From the NCBI GenBank assembly GCA_017613595.1, contig JAGADM010000121.1:1-5393 (forward strand): a stretch of DNA of 5,393 nucleotides, in the 5' to 3' direction. Source of the stretch: Lachnospiraceae bacterium (GTDB lineage Bacteria > Bacillota_A > Clostridia > Lachnospirales > Lachnospiraceae). A program made the translations under genes and the position numbers. Each line of letters opens with the position of its first letter. The stretch's first letter is position 1. The notes below the pieces were generated by a model. That model was not told the origin of the DNA. It did no database searches and saw nothing but the letters and a program-made list of their open reading frames with translations. Below are positions 1 through 5,393 of this stretch, in pieces.

Positions 1-449
1 CCGCATACCTCTTCCACTTCGTCAGCCGTGATGGAACGGATCAGCTGTCTGATGACAGGAATGCCGCCGCCTACACTGGCCTCAAATAAGAAGTTAATCT
101 TGCGGGATCTTGCAATCTCTACGAATTCCGCACCGTGAACCGCTACCAGTTCCTTATTGGAGGTGCAGACGCTTCTGCCGCTCTCAAGAGCTTCCTTCGT
201 GTACTCGTAGGCAGGATGGATGCCTCCCATCACTTCTACGATGATCTCCACCTCGGGATCCTCAATGATCTGACGGAAATCATGCGTCAGATAAGGCTCC
301 ACGGGATTCCCCGGAAAATCTCTCAAATCCAGAACATATTTTATGTCGAGGGGAAATCCGACACGCTTCGCAATAATGTCCTTGTTCTTCATCAAAACAT
401 CGAACACGCCGGCGCCAACCGTACCGTATCCCAAAATCGCTACATACAT
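1..449 (-). CDS. hom: Homoserine dehydrogenase, N-terminal part (3' end outside window)
   Basis: Homoserine dehydrogenase reduces aspartate semialdehyde to homoserine with NAD(P)H, the branch-point step to threonine and methionine in the cytoplasm. The visible 149 residues start MYVAILGYGTVGAG, a Rossmann nucleotide-binding motif (GxGxxG, residues 7-12) in the form usual for this family. Further family-like stretches are TSNKELVAVHG (about 96-106) and FEASVGGGIPVIRQL (about 122-136). The catalytic domain and any C-terminal ACT domain lie beyond the left edge. The start at 449 is chosen because AAGGAG (456-461) sits 6 nt upstream and the protein begins directly with the first beta strand of the Rossmann fold. 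The gene follows the PheB-like ACT protein by 59 nt with no terminator, so the two probably form one operon. A perfect hairpin (463-482) sits one base ahead of its ribosome binding site. Family assignment is secure; regulation is inference. Confidence 0.95.
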   Translation of the reverse strand, partial: MYVAILGYGTVGAGVFDVLMKNKDIIAKRVGFPLDIKYVLDLRDFPGNPVEPYLTHDFRQIIEDPEVEIIVEVMGGIHPAYEYTKEALESGRSVCTSNKELVAVHGAEFVEIARSRKINFLFEASVGGGIPVIRQLIRSITADEVEEVC

Positions 450-462
450 CGCTGTCTCCTTC

Positions 463-482
463 GCAGTCCGCCCCCGGACTGC
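463..482 (-). promoter_or_regulatory. Intercistronic hairpin immediately upstream of the hom ribosome binding site
   Basis: On the minus strand GCAGTCCG pairs perfectly with CGGACTGC around a GGGG loop: 8 base pairs, mostly G-C. It ends one base before the AAGGAG of hom. No T-tract follows, so it does not look like an intrinsic terminator. It could slow ribosome entry on hom, define an mRNA processing or stability boundary between the two cistrons, or set their ratio; these roles are inferences. Confidence 0.6.
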
Positions 483-508
483 TCCCTGTAATCTGTAACC
501 CCTTTATA

Positions 509-949
509 CTACTCGCTTCCGAGAATCTTCAGATAATGCACACCCTTTAAGCTTCTCAGTTCCGAAAGCAACACTTCCGTGGAAGCCGTTTCCGGAAGAA
601 TTTCCATCCCCAATGCCACAGAGGCAACCCCGCCGGTCGGAATGCTTTGCTGAATCGTCAGGATGTTCGCATTGCAGCCTGCAATCTTCTGCAGGATGGA
701 GGAAAGAATCCCCTGCTTATCATCCACCTGAAGCATGACATTCAATGTCTTACCGCGGGAATTCTCGTGGAACGGAACGATATCGTCCTTATACTTGTAA
801 AACGAACTCCTGCTCAGTCCGACCTGGTCGGCTGCCTCACTTACGGTCAGGCTTTCGTCACAGGCCAGCATGTGCTTTACCTCAACAACCTTAAGCAAAA
901 CCTCGGGAAGCGCGGCTCTTTTCACGATATAGTATTCTTCGGAACCCAT
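509..949 (-). CDS. pheB: PheB-like protein with helix-turn-helix and ACT domains (UPF0735 type)
   Basis: A 146-residue cytoplasmic protein, the usual length for the PheB/UPF0735 ACT-domain family. Residues about 14-58 form a small helical region with a helix-turn-helix look (TVSEAADQVGLSRSSFYKYK at 35-54). Residues about 68-146 are an ACT domain, starting TLNVMLQVDDKQGILSSIL, with the DxxGILSxIL pattern at the ligand-binding turn of amino-acid sensors. The start at 949 is supported by a very strong AAGGAGGTG (954-962); the same frame stays open to 1213 only through the intergenic region and terminator. In Bacillus subtilis the homologue lies beside pheA; here it precedes hom, an arrangement I recall from other Clostridia. 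It probably senses an amino acid such as threonine or phenylalanine and may act on Hom or on DNA. The ligand and mode of action cannot be read from the sequence. The symbol is by similarity. Confidence 0.9.
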   Translation of the reverse strand: MGSEEYYIVKRAALPEVLLKVVEVKHMLACDESLTVSEAADQVGLSRSSFYKYKDDIVPFHENSRGKTLNVMLQVDDKQGILSSILQKIAGCNANILTIQQSIPTGGVASVALGMEILPETASTEVLLSELRSLKGVHYLKILGSE

Positions 950-1016
950 AACGCACCTCCTTTTCTTTTTGCCCGTGTTGTTTGCGACAGAAACACATTT
1001 GTCCACGATTAAAAGA

Positions 1017-1045
1017 ATTCTACCACAAAAGGTTGAAAAATGCAA
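1017..1045 (-). promoter_or_regulatory. Probable sigma-A promoter for the pheB-hom operon
   Basis: On the minus strand TTGCAT (1040-1045) and TAGAAT (1017-1022) are separated by exactly 17 nt; the -10 box is close to consensus and the -35 box is weaker. Transcription would start near 1009-1011, giving a leader of about 60 nt before the pheB start at 949. It lies downstream of the terminator at 1071-1109, which fits an independent unit. Two copies of GAATTCTTT flank it, one overlapping the -10 box and one just upstream of the -35 box. Confidence 0.65.
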
Positions 1046-1070
1046 CAAAGAATTCAATCGTTCATTTTTT

Positions 1071-1109
1071 GAAAAAACATAAGAGACAGGCCGAAAAAAC
1101 CTGTCTCTT
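1071..1109 (-). terminator. Intrinsic terminator of the adhesin-small peptide unit
   Basis: A perfect 10-bp inverted repeat, AAGAGACAGG paired with CCTGTCTCTT (1081-1090 with 1100-1109), encloses a 9-nt loop. On the minus strand it is followed after three bases by TTTTTT (1072-1077). On the plus strand only three T's follow before GC bases, so minus-strand termination is favoured. It lies 31 nt past the stop codon of the small peptide gene and upstream of the pheB promoter. Confidence 0.85.
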
Positions 1110-1139
1110 TGCAAATCTTGAAATTTTAAATTGTCGATA

Positions 1140-1295
1140 TCAGACGCGCCGGATATCAAAGCTTCCGCCCGGAACGCTGCGCTTGCCGGGTGCGGGTCCG
1201 TCGCCGCCTTCACTGCCCCAGCTTTCGACGATTACATCGGGGCACTCGAAATCCATGATTTCGATATCCACCGGTTCGAATATTTCCTTTTCCAT
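1140..1295 (-). CDS. 51-residue acidic peptide of unknown function, co-transcribed with the adhesin
   Basis: I do not recognise the family with certainty. The peptide has two parts. Residues 1-32 hold eleven Asp/Glu against one Lys and alternate acidic and hydrophobic positions (EIFEPVDIEIMDFECPDVI). Residues 25-51 are rich in Gly, Ser and Pro and end basic (SFDIRRV). There is one Cys (18), one Trp (26), no signal peptide and no membrane segment. The start at 1295 is preferred because GAGGG lies 6 nt upstream; an in-frame ATG at 1310 would add MRGNT but has a weaker ribosome binding site. The gene begins 31 nt after the adhesin stop and is followed by a strong terminator, so it is very likely translated from the adhesin mRNA. 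I recall short Firmicute peptides of similar layout, but cannot verify a match. The acidic half plus Gly/Ser/Pro tail resembles a leader and core of a modified peptide; no modifying enzyme is visible here. Confidence 0.65.
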   Translation of the reverse strand: MEKEIFEPVDIEIMDFECPDVIVESWGSEGGDGPAPGKRSVPGGSFDIRRV

Positions 1296-1326
1296 AGTAT
1301 TCCCTCGCATAAATCTTCTATTCACA

Positions 1327-4251
1327 CTATCTGAGCGTCCAGTATTCGTTCGACTTGATGCATACCGGATAATACGCCCAGACATACTCCACACCGTCCT
1401 TCTCGTAATAAACCGTGAAGTACAGGGTTTCGTTCTTATAGGCTTCTGCCGGGAATATCAGACGGATGATTCTCATGCCGTCATAATCATTCTTATAAGG
1501 GTCACTCGGAAGGAGCTGCTGAATCGTCTTTCCGTTTGGATTCACACCGGGCATTGCACTGAACGTATTCGTAAAACCGTTGTTGAAATCCGTTACGGAC
1601 GCTTTCTTTGCCTCATAAAGGACTGGATCCTTTGCGCCGTATCCCTTCGTGGAAACTCTGATTCTCGTGTAATCGGCTCTTTCCCTGTCAATCCCGCAGA
1701 CGAAGGAAATCATTAAGAATTTCTCATCGTCGTATTTTCCGCTTTCGAGCATTGCGGTACTGTAATCGGAATTACCGTGCTGGATGTAATTGAAACCCCA
1801 GTAATCTTTCTCAGTCGTCTTATCGGCCTTAATTCTGTCTACCAGGCTCGGCGCCGGGATGTAATGGCTGTTTCTGAAAAAGATGATGTTGGAATACAGC
1901 CACGGCGAATTCTCAATCGTCTCCGTTCTGCGAACGGTTGCCTCGAAGATTACGTCTCTGTAATCAAAAGCATACGTGCTGCCCGGGTTATAGGTGTTTC
2001 CTGTTTCGATGTCACGCCATACAACCGTGTAGTTCTCGTTAAGGTAATTCTCTCCGAGAAGCTCCATCTTCGATGTTGTATCAAGGTCCGGAATGTTGCT
2101 GAACGTTCCGAGACCACGGTAGTTCTTGTAGTTGTTCTTAAAGACCTCCGTCTTCGTTCCGTCCGTTCCGACGAAATAGAAGGTCGCCTTATACTTCAGT
2201 GCAAGAACGATATGGTAGGTAGCGGCAACACCGTTCTCATCAACCAGAGCGCCGTCAGCCGGGAAGGAAACCCTGCTGTCCGCCTTCGTGATCTCGCGGT
2301 AATCATCGGGTACCTGATAGCTGATGCCGAATACGGCTTTGTCACCATCGTAATACTGCTGTCCGGCACCGTAAGTGCCGTTACCCTTTGACTGGTTTCC
2401 GAAAAGCGGAACCAGAGTCGTATAGATGCCTTCGTAGTAATCAAATGTTACTTCTTTATTCAGTTCGGAGTCGGTCTCCTTAACCTGTACCGCTTCGCCG
2501 GTCAGTGTGTTAAGCGTCTCGCGTGTTTCCGAAGTGTTGTCGGAGTATTTCTCCGTCAGCGTAACATTATAGGAAGCGGGACGCTTTGCGTCCTGATTCT
2601 GCTTGTCGTCCCAACGGACATCGACAGCAACCTTGGCAAGCGGATACATGATGAAGTATACGTTGGATTTGCCAAAGGTGTAAGAAAGGCTGTCAAGCGC
2701 GATATCGTCGTGTCGGGTAAAGTTCTTATAGGTGTTTGCTTCCTTCAGCTTCGGGCCTTCAACAGCTTCAAACCAGTCCTTGCCGTCGGTATAAACCTCG
2801 AACTTCGGATCGATTCCGAGCTCGTGCATCGTCTTATAGATGGCAAATGAGGAATCATCTCCCATTGCCTCAAAGAAAGCCTCGGATGTTACATCCGCCG
2901 CAATCGTCTCGCCTTCATAGAAACCGGCATTATACTGTACGCCCTTCTTCGGCATCGGAGCAGCGTTCTGTCCGATCAGAAGCTGATACATGGAAGCGGG
3001 CATCTCTTTAAGAACCGTCTTGCCGTGATCATCGACCGTATAATACAGGTAGTGAGGCGTATATTCTGTAATATAGGAAGCAGGCATCTGAAAGCCGTAA
3101 GCGCCGGTCTGACGTTGAATCGTAACCGTCTTACCGATGAGCTGACCTGCGTTATGCCCACCGTTTGCAGGGCCGCCGGATTCACTTTGCGCATCAACGA
3201 TATCTGCTTTTGGCGCTAAAACGGAACCTCTGCTGTTGCCGCCGAGGCTGACCTTATCTGCTTCATAGAAATTGAATAAAACGCGAGTATTCCGGAGTTC
3301 GTTCTGTCCTAATGTAGTTCCGTTCAACGAAAGAACATTCTGCAGCTGTCCGCTCCAAAAAATATCCTTACCGGAAACATTGATGATGCAATAGCTTCCA
3401 TCAGGAATCTGAATGTCGAATGTGTTCTCAGGACGTTCAAACTGTTCCTCTGTCAAATGAAAGATGTTCAGTCTGGGATCCTCGCCTTTCAAAATAAGGG
3501 TACCATATGCAGCTTTTGAATCAGTTACAGTCCCGTTTGATGCGAAATCTGCAAATAGTTTGCTTCTTTTCTTAAGGAATTCCATTTCCTTCTTGAAGTC
3601 GATTACACCGTCCTTTGGCGTCGCATAAATTCGCTCCAGGTAGTTTTCTTCCTGATTGGGCGCTGTAATCGTCGTTACCTCGTTGGAAACAATAAAGCTG
3701 TGGTTCCCGCTGTAATTGCCCTGAACTCTTCCGAAAGACTTCGTCTCGTCATTATTACAGATGACAGCGGCAACATAAGGCTGGTTGTCATCCGGCAGGG
3801 TCCCGTCGGTATAAGCCCCCTTTATGCAGATGCCATGAACCGGTCCGTTCTTCACCTCAAACTGCTTTGCGGCAGCACGTCCCTCAAAATCGCTGAACTG
3901 CGGATTGTCGATGTAAACCTTCTCGCCGAACAAAGAAAAGTGACCTGCTGTTCCCAAAGCGTATTCCTTGTCCTTGTTTGTACCGTAGAGGAGTCTGTCC
4001 CTGTTCTCGTCAGTCACTTCATGCGTGCCCTCGACTCCTTTACTGTCAAGTCTCCATGTAATATCCCTGCTGATTACATTGTTGAGATTTCCCGCCACGC
4101 TCATATAGAGTGCGGCGCGGGTTTGGGATGCGGCGGCATCACCCTCTCCGCTTTGTTCCTTCGCAAGCGCAGCGCCGGGAAGGGCAGATGTGACCAGCAT
4201 TACCGCCGAAAGGACGGTAACCGTCACCTTTTTCAATATTGATTCTCGCAT
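1327..4251 (-). CDS. Large secreted adhesin-like protein with choice-of-anchor A domain and Cna-B-like segment
   Basis: A 974-residue exported protein, probably acting at the cell surface. Residues 1-30 are a classical signal peptide: RESILKK, a hydrophobic core, then cleavage after ALPGAALA. Residues about 46-395 resemble the choice-of-anchor A adhesin domain, with YCIINVSGKDI (287-297) and RGSVLAPKADIV (341-352), then a Gly/Asn-rich turn and GQLIGKTV (369-376). Residues about 541-600 look like a Cna-B fold opening (VDVRWDDKQNQDAKRP, 543-558); the lysine that usually forms the isopeptide bond seems replaced by V or R. Residues about 680-775 end NPGSTYAFDYRDVIFEATV, recalling an InlB-type B repeat. 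Residues about 780-974 match nothing I know. No LPXTG motif, C-terminal membrane helix, SLH or dockerin is visible, so the attachment mode is unknown. The start at 4251 is chosen because AAGGAG (4260-4265) lies 8 nt upstream and the signal peptide begins there; the 15-codon extension to 4296 lacks support. It has its own promoter and shares its mRNA with the small peptide gene downstream. Confidence 0.88.
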   Translation of the reverse strand: MRESILKKVTVTVLSAVMLVTSALPGAALAKEQSGEGDAAASQTRAALYMSVAGNLNNVISRDITWRLDSKGVEGTHEVTDENRDRLLYGTNKDKEYALGTAGHFSLFGEKVYIDNPQFSDFEGRAAAKQFEVKNGPVHGICIKGAYTDGTLPDDNQPYVAAVICNNDETKSFGRVQGNYSGNHSFIVSNEVTTITAPNQEENYLERIYATPKDGVIDFKKEMEFLKKRSKLFADFASNGTVTDSKAAYGTLILKGEDPRLNIFHLTEEQFERPENTFDIQIPDGSYCIINVSGKDIFWSGQLQNVLSLNGTTLGQNELRNTRVLFNFYEADKVSLGGNSRGSVLAPKADIVDAQSESGGPANGGHNAGQLIGKTVTIQRQTGAYGFQMPASYITEYTPHYLYYTVDDHGKTVLKEMPASMYQLLIGQNAAPMPKKGVQYNAGFYEGETIAADVTSEAFFEAMGDDSSFAIYKTMHELGIDPKFEVYTDGKDWFEAVEGPKLKEANTYKNFTRHDDIALDSLSYTFGKSNVYFIMYPLAKVAVDVRWDDKQNQDAKRPASYNVTLTEKYSDNTSETRETLNTLTGEAVQVKETDSELNKEVTFDYYEGIYTTLVPLFGNQSKGNGTYGAGQQYYDGDKAVFGISYQVPDDYREITKADSRVSFPADGALVDENGVAATYHIVLALKYKATFYFVGTDGTKTEVFKNNYKNYRGLGTFSNIPDLDTTSKMELLGENYLNENYTVVWRDIETGNTYNPGSTYAFDYRDVIFEATVRRTETIENSPWLYSNIIFFRNSHYIPAPSLVDRIKADKTTEKDYWGFNYIQHGNSDYSTAMLESGKYDDEKFLMISFVCGIDRERADYTRIRVSTKGYGAKDPVLYEAKKASVTDFNNGFTNTFSAMPGVNPNGKTIQQLLPSDPYKNDYDGMRIIRLIFPAEAYKNETLYFTVYYEKDGVEYVWAYYPVCIKSNEYWTLR

Positions 4252-4343
4252 AAATAAAACTCCTTTTCGGGCTCTTTTTATAGAAAAGTGCAACAATTAC
4301 GCATTTTTACATATCTAAAGAAGCCTCTGAAACTACACCCTGG

Positions 4344-4391
4344 GTTCGTCTGCGGCTCAAAACAGTAAAAAAATCGCAGAAAAACTCGAAC
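4344..4391 (-). promoter_or_regulatory. Structured 5' leader hairpin of the adhesin mRNA
   Basis: On the minus strand GTTCG (4387-4391) pairs with CGAAC (4344-4348) and TCTGCG (4375-4380) pairs with CGCAGA (4349-4354). This makes an 11-bp stem with a 6-nt one-sided bulge (AGTTTT) and a 20-nt U-rich loop. It would lie a few bases from the predicted transcript 5' end (about 4395), at the head of a leader of about 145 nt. It may protect the 5' end or regulate translation; I do not recognise it as a known riboswitch class. Confidence 0.5.
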
Positions 4392-4401
4392 GCCACTATC
4401 T

Positions 4402-4430
4402 ATTGTACGTCGGGTATAAAGAATTGTCAA
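4402..4430 (-). promoter_or_regulatory. Strong sigma-A promoter for the adhesin unit
   Basis: On the minus strand a perfect TTGACA (4425-4430) and TACAAT (4402-4407, one mismatch to TATAAT) are separated by exactly 17 nt. Predicted transcription start is near 4394-4396, about 145 nt before the adhesin start codon. The DNA upstream is very A/T-rich with A- and T-tracts, as in UP elements, and carries two tandem copies of AAAATGTG (4483-4498). Confidence 0.88.
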
Positions 4431-4482
4431 CACGAAAAGTAATGGAATTTGTCATATTCTTGAGATTTTTTGTACAAGATAT

Positions 4483-4498
4483 CACATTTTCACATTTT
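4483..4498 (-). repeat. Perfect tandem 8-bp repeat upstream of the adhesin promoter
   Basis: AAAATGTG occurs twice back to back on the minus strand, about 53 bp upstream of the -35 box and between the preceding terminator and the promoter. It could be a paired binding site for a regulator, or chance in A/T-rich DNA. Confidence 0.4.
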
Positions 4499-4534
4499 TT
4501 CCGTAAAAATATTATGTTTTCTCTTTTTGCGCAC

Positions 4535-4562
4535 AAAAATGGAGGAACTTGTCTGTTCCTCC
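4535..4562 (-). terminator. Intrinsic terminator of the upstream surface-protein gene
   Basis: On the minus strand GGAGGAAC (4555-4562) pairs perfectly with GTTCCTCC (4541-4548) around a 6-nt loop and is followed by ATTTTT (4535-4540). It begins 24 nt past the TAA stop of the partial gene at 4587. It separates that gene from the promoter of the adhesin unit, so the two surface-protein genes are transcribed independently. Confidence 0.88.
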
Positions 4563-4586
4563 AAAAAATACACCATTCTATATATT

Positions 4587-5393
4587 TTAGTGGTTTGTAT
4601 ATACTTTTGCGGCGTCTCCGAAGCGTAAAAGCCGGTCTGCAAGCGCATAAGCAGCCGGATTTTGCTCTTTTGCAAGCTTACAATACCCTTCCATGCTCAC
4701 CGTAAGGCGATTGCTCAATGTCGTGTTGTTGCCTACAACGTAAAGCGTATATCCGTTTCTGCACTCCGTCACGGAAACACCCGTCACATCCACGCGGTAC
4801 GTTCCACCGCCCAGGTCTGTCCACCGGTCCGAAGGAACGGATTTATAAACCGTCTTCCCGTTCTGCACATAGGAAATGTAGGCTTCCTCTCCCGAAAGTT
4901 TCCGGTTCGTTCTGATGAAAAAACTGATAGACGGACGGCTCTCAAGCGAAAGGCTGAAGCTGTAAACCGAGAACGTATCCGCACCCGTGTTCTCATTCGC
5001 ATAAGAAGAATCGCTCAGGCTCGCCTGCTTCTGCGTGCCGTATTTCAGATATGCTGTGATTCCCGCATCGGCAAGCCGTCCCGTATGATATCCGAAAAAC
5101 CTCTGTGCCTCCGCGCCGTAGCAAAGCATATCGACCAAAAGGGTACGAAGCTTGGCGTCCGCTTTTCCGCCGGTCAGCATCGAAAGGACATACTCCTCAA
5201 TGCTGTAATCTCCGGATTCGTATACCGTCTCCTCTCCGCTCTTTAACCCGATAAAGGAAACTCCGAGCTTCGACGTCATCTCCTTTGCCGCAAGCCCGTA
5301 ATAAGAGTACACACGACACTTCTTTCCGTTATAATTTTCCGTCGTGTAAACGCTTACCTTCTCGGTTCTCGTGCTGCTTACCTTGTCGCCCGC
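4587..5393 (-). CDS. C-terminal part of a large, probably secreted protein (5' end outside window)
   Basis: The frame is open to the right edge, so the 268 visible residues are the C-terminus of a longer protein; the GTG at 5312 is an internal valine codon, not a start. Visible residues about 65-106 carry YVLSML and LLVDMLCYGAEAQRFFGYHTG followed by RLADAGI. This resembles a motif, roughly LLxxMLNYGAAAQxYFGY, that I recall from the C-termini of large secreted clostridial proteins. A Ser/Thr- and Tyr-rich beta-type region follows (about 135-230). The final segment, AYALADRLLRFGDAAKVYTNH (248-268), looks like a second, shorter copy of the YGxAAxxY theme. There is no LPXTG motif or membrane helix at the end. 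It ends at a strong terminator (4535-4562). The catalytic or binding part lies outside the window, so function is unknown; surface or extracellular location is inferred from the motif and the neighbouring adhesin. Confidence 0.85.
   Translation of the reverse strand, partial: AGDKVSSTRTEKVSVYTTENYNGKKCRVYSYYGLAAKEMTSKLGVSFIGLKSGEETVYESGDYSIEEYVLSMLTGGKADAKLRTLLVDMLCYGAEAQRFFGYHTGRLADAGITAYLKYGTQKQASLSDSSYANENTGADTFSVYSFSLSLESRPSISFFIRTNRKLSGEEAYISYVQNGKTVYKSVPSDRWTDLGGGTYRVDVTGVSVTECRNGYTLYVVGNNTTLSNRLTVSMEGYCKLAKEQNPAAYALADRLLRFGDAAKVYTNH

Noticed and set aside
463..482. Hairpin before hom as an intrinsic terminator
   Set aside because: No T-tract follows on the minus strand; the next bases are the ribosome binding site of hom.
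950..1213. N-terminal extension of the PheB-like protein to 1213
   Set aside because: The extra codons cross the terminator, the promoter and the end of the small peptide gene; the start at 949 has a very strong ribosome binding site and gives the usual family length.
1490..1520. LPSDP in the adhesin as a sortase signal
   Set aside because: It is not LPXTG, is about 60 residues from the end, and is not followed by a hydrophobic segment and basic tail.
982..2391. Long plus-strand open frames (982-1716 and 1777-2391)
   Set aside because: They run antisense through the terminator, small peptide and adhesin; their translations look like shadow frames with no domain signals.
3700..4242. 180-codon plus-strand open frame
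   Set aside because: It lies entirely antisense to the adhesin gene, whose signal peptide and domain motifs are clear; its translation shows no recognisable protein pattern and no ribosome binding site was seen.
4252..4296. 15-codon extension of the adhesin upstream of 4251
   Set aside because: The extension places charged residues before the signal peptide and overlaps the AAGGAG that serves the start at 4251.
4252..4396. Known riboswitch in the adhesin leader (cyclic di-GMP type considered)
   Set aside because: I could not find the conserved core bases of any class I know; only a generic bulged stem is supported.
4662..5246. 194-codon plus-strand open frame
   Set aside because: It is antisense to the partial surface protein, which carries a recognisable C-terminal motif and ends at a proper terminator.

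Overview
The window looks like a chromosomal segment of a Clostridia-type Firmicute, probably a gut commensal. The grounds are strong AAGGAG-type ribosome binding sites, sigma-A-like promoters, a PheB-type ACT protein next to homoserine dehydrogenase, and large secreted surface proteins of clostridial style. GC content looks moderate. Everything I can support is transcribed from the minus strand, so transcription runs from high to low coordinates.

In transcription order there are three units. (1) 5393-4587 is the C-terminal part of a large, probably secreted protein whose start lies outside the window; it ends at a clear intrinsic terminator (4535-4562). (2) A textbook sigma-A promoter (4402-4430) drives a structured leader of about 145 nt, then a 974-residue secreted adhesin-like protein with a choice-of-anchor A domain and a Cna-B-like segment (4251-1327), then, 31 nt later, a 51-residue acidic peptide of unknown role (1295-1140). 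An intrinsic terminator (1071-1109) closes the unit. (3) A second promoter (1017-1045) drives a PheB-like HTH plus ACT-domain protein (949-509) and, 59 nt later, homoserine dehydrogenase (from 449, running off the left edge). A perfect hairpin lies just ahead of the hom ribosome binding site.

Unit 3 is amino-acid biosynthesis: Hom makes homoserine for threonine and methionine, and the ACT protein is a plausible amino-acid-sensing partner. Units 1 and 2 concern the cell surface and appear to be transcribed independently of each other and of unit 3. The least explained items are the small peptide, the anchorless C-terminus of the adhesin with its unassigned last 200 residues, the structured leader, and the hairpin in front of hom. 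I see no RNA genes, CRISPR array, insertion sequence or recognised defence system.
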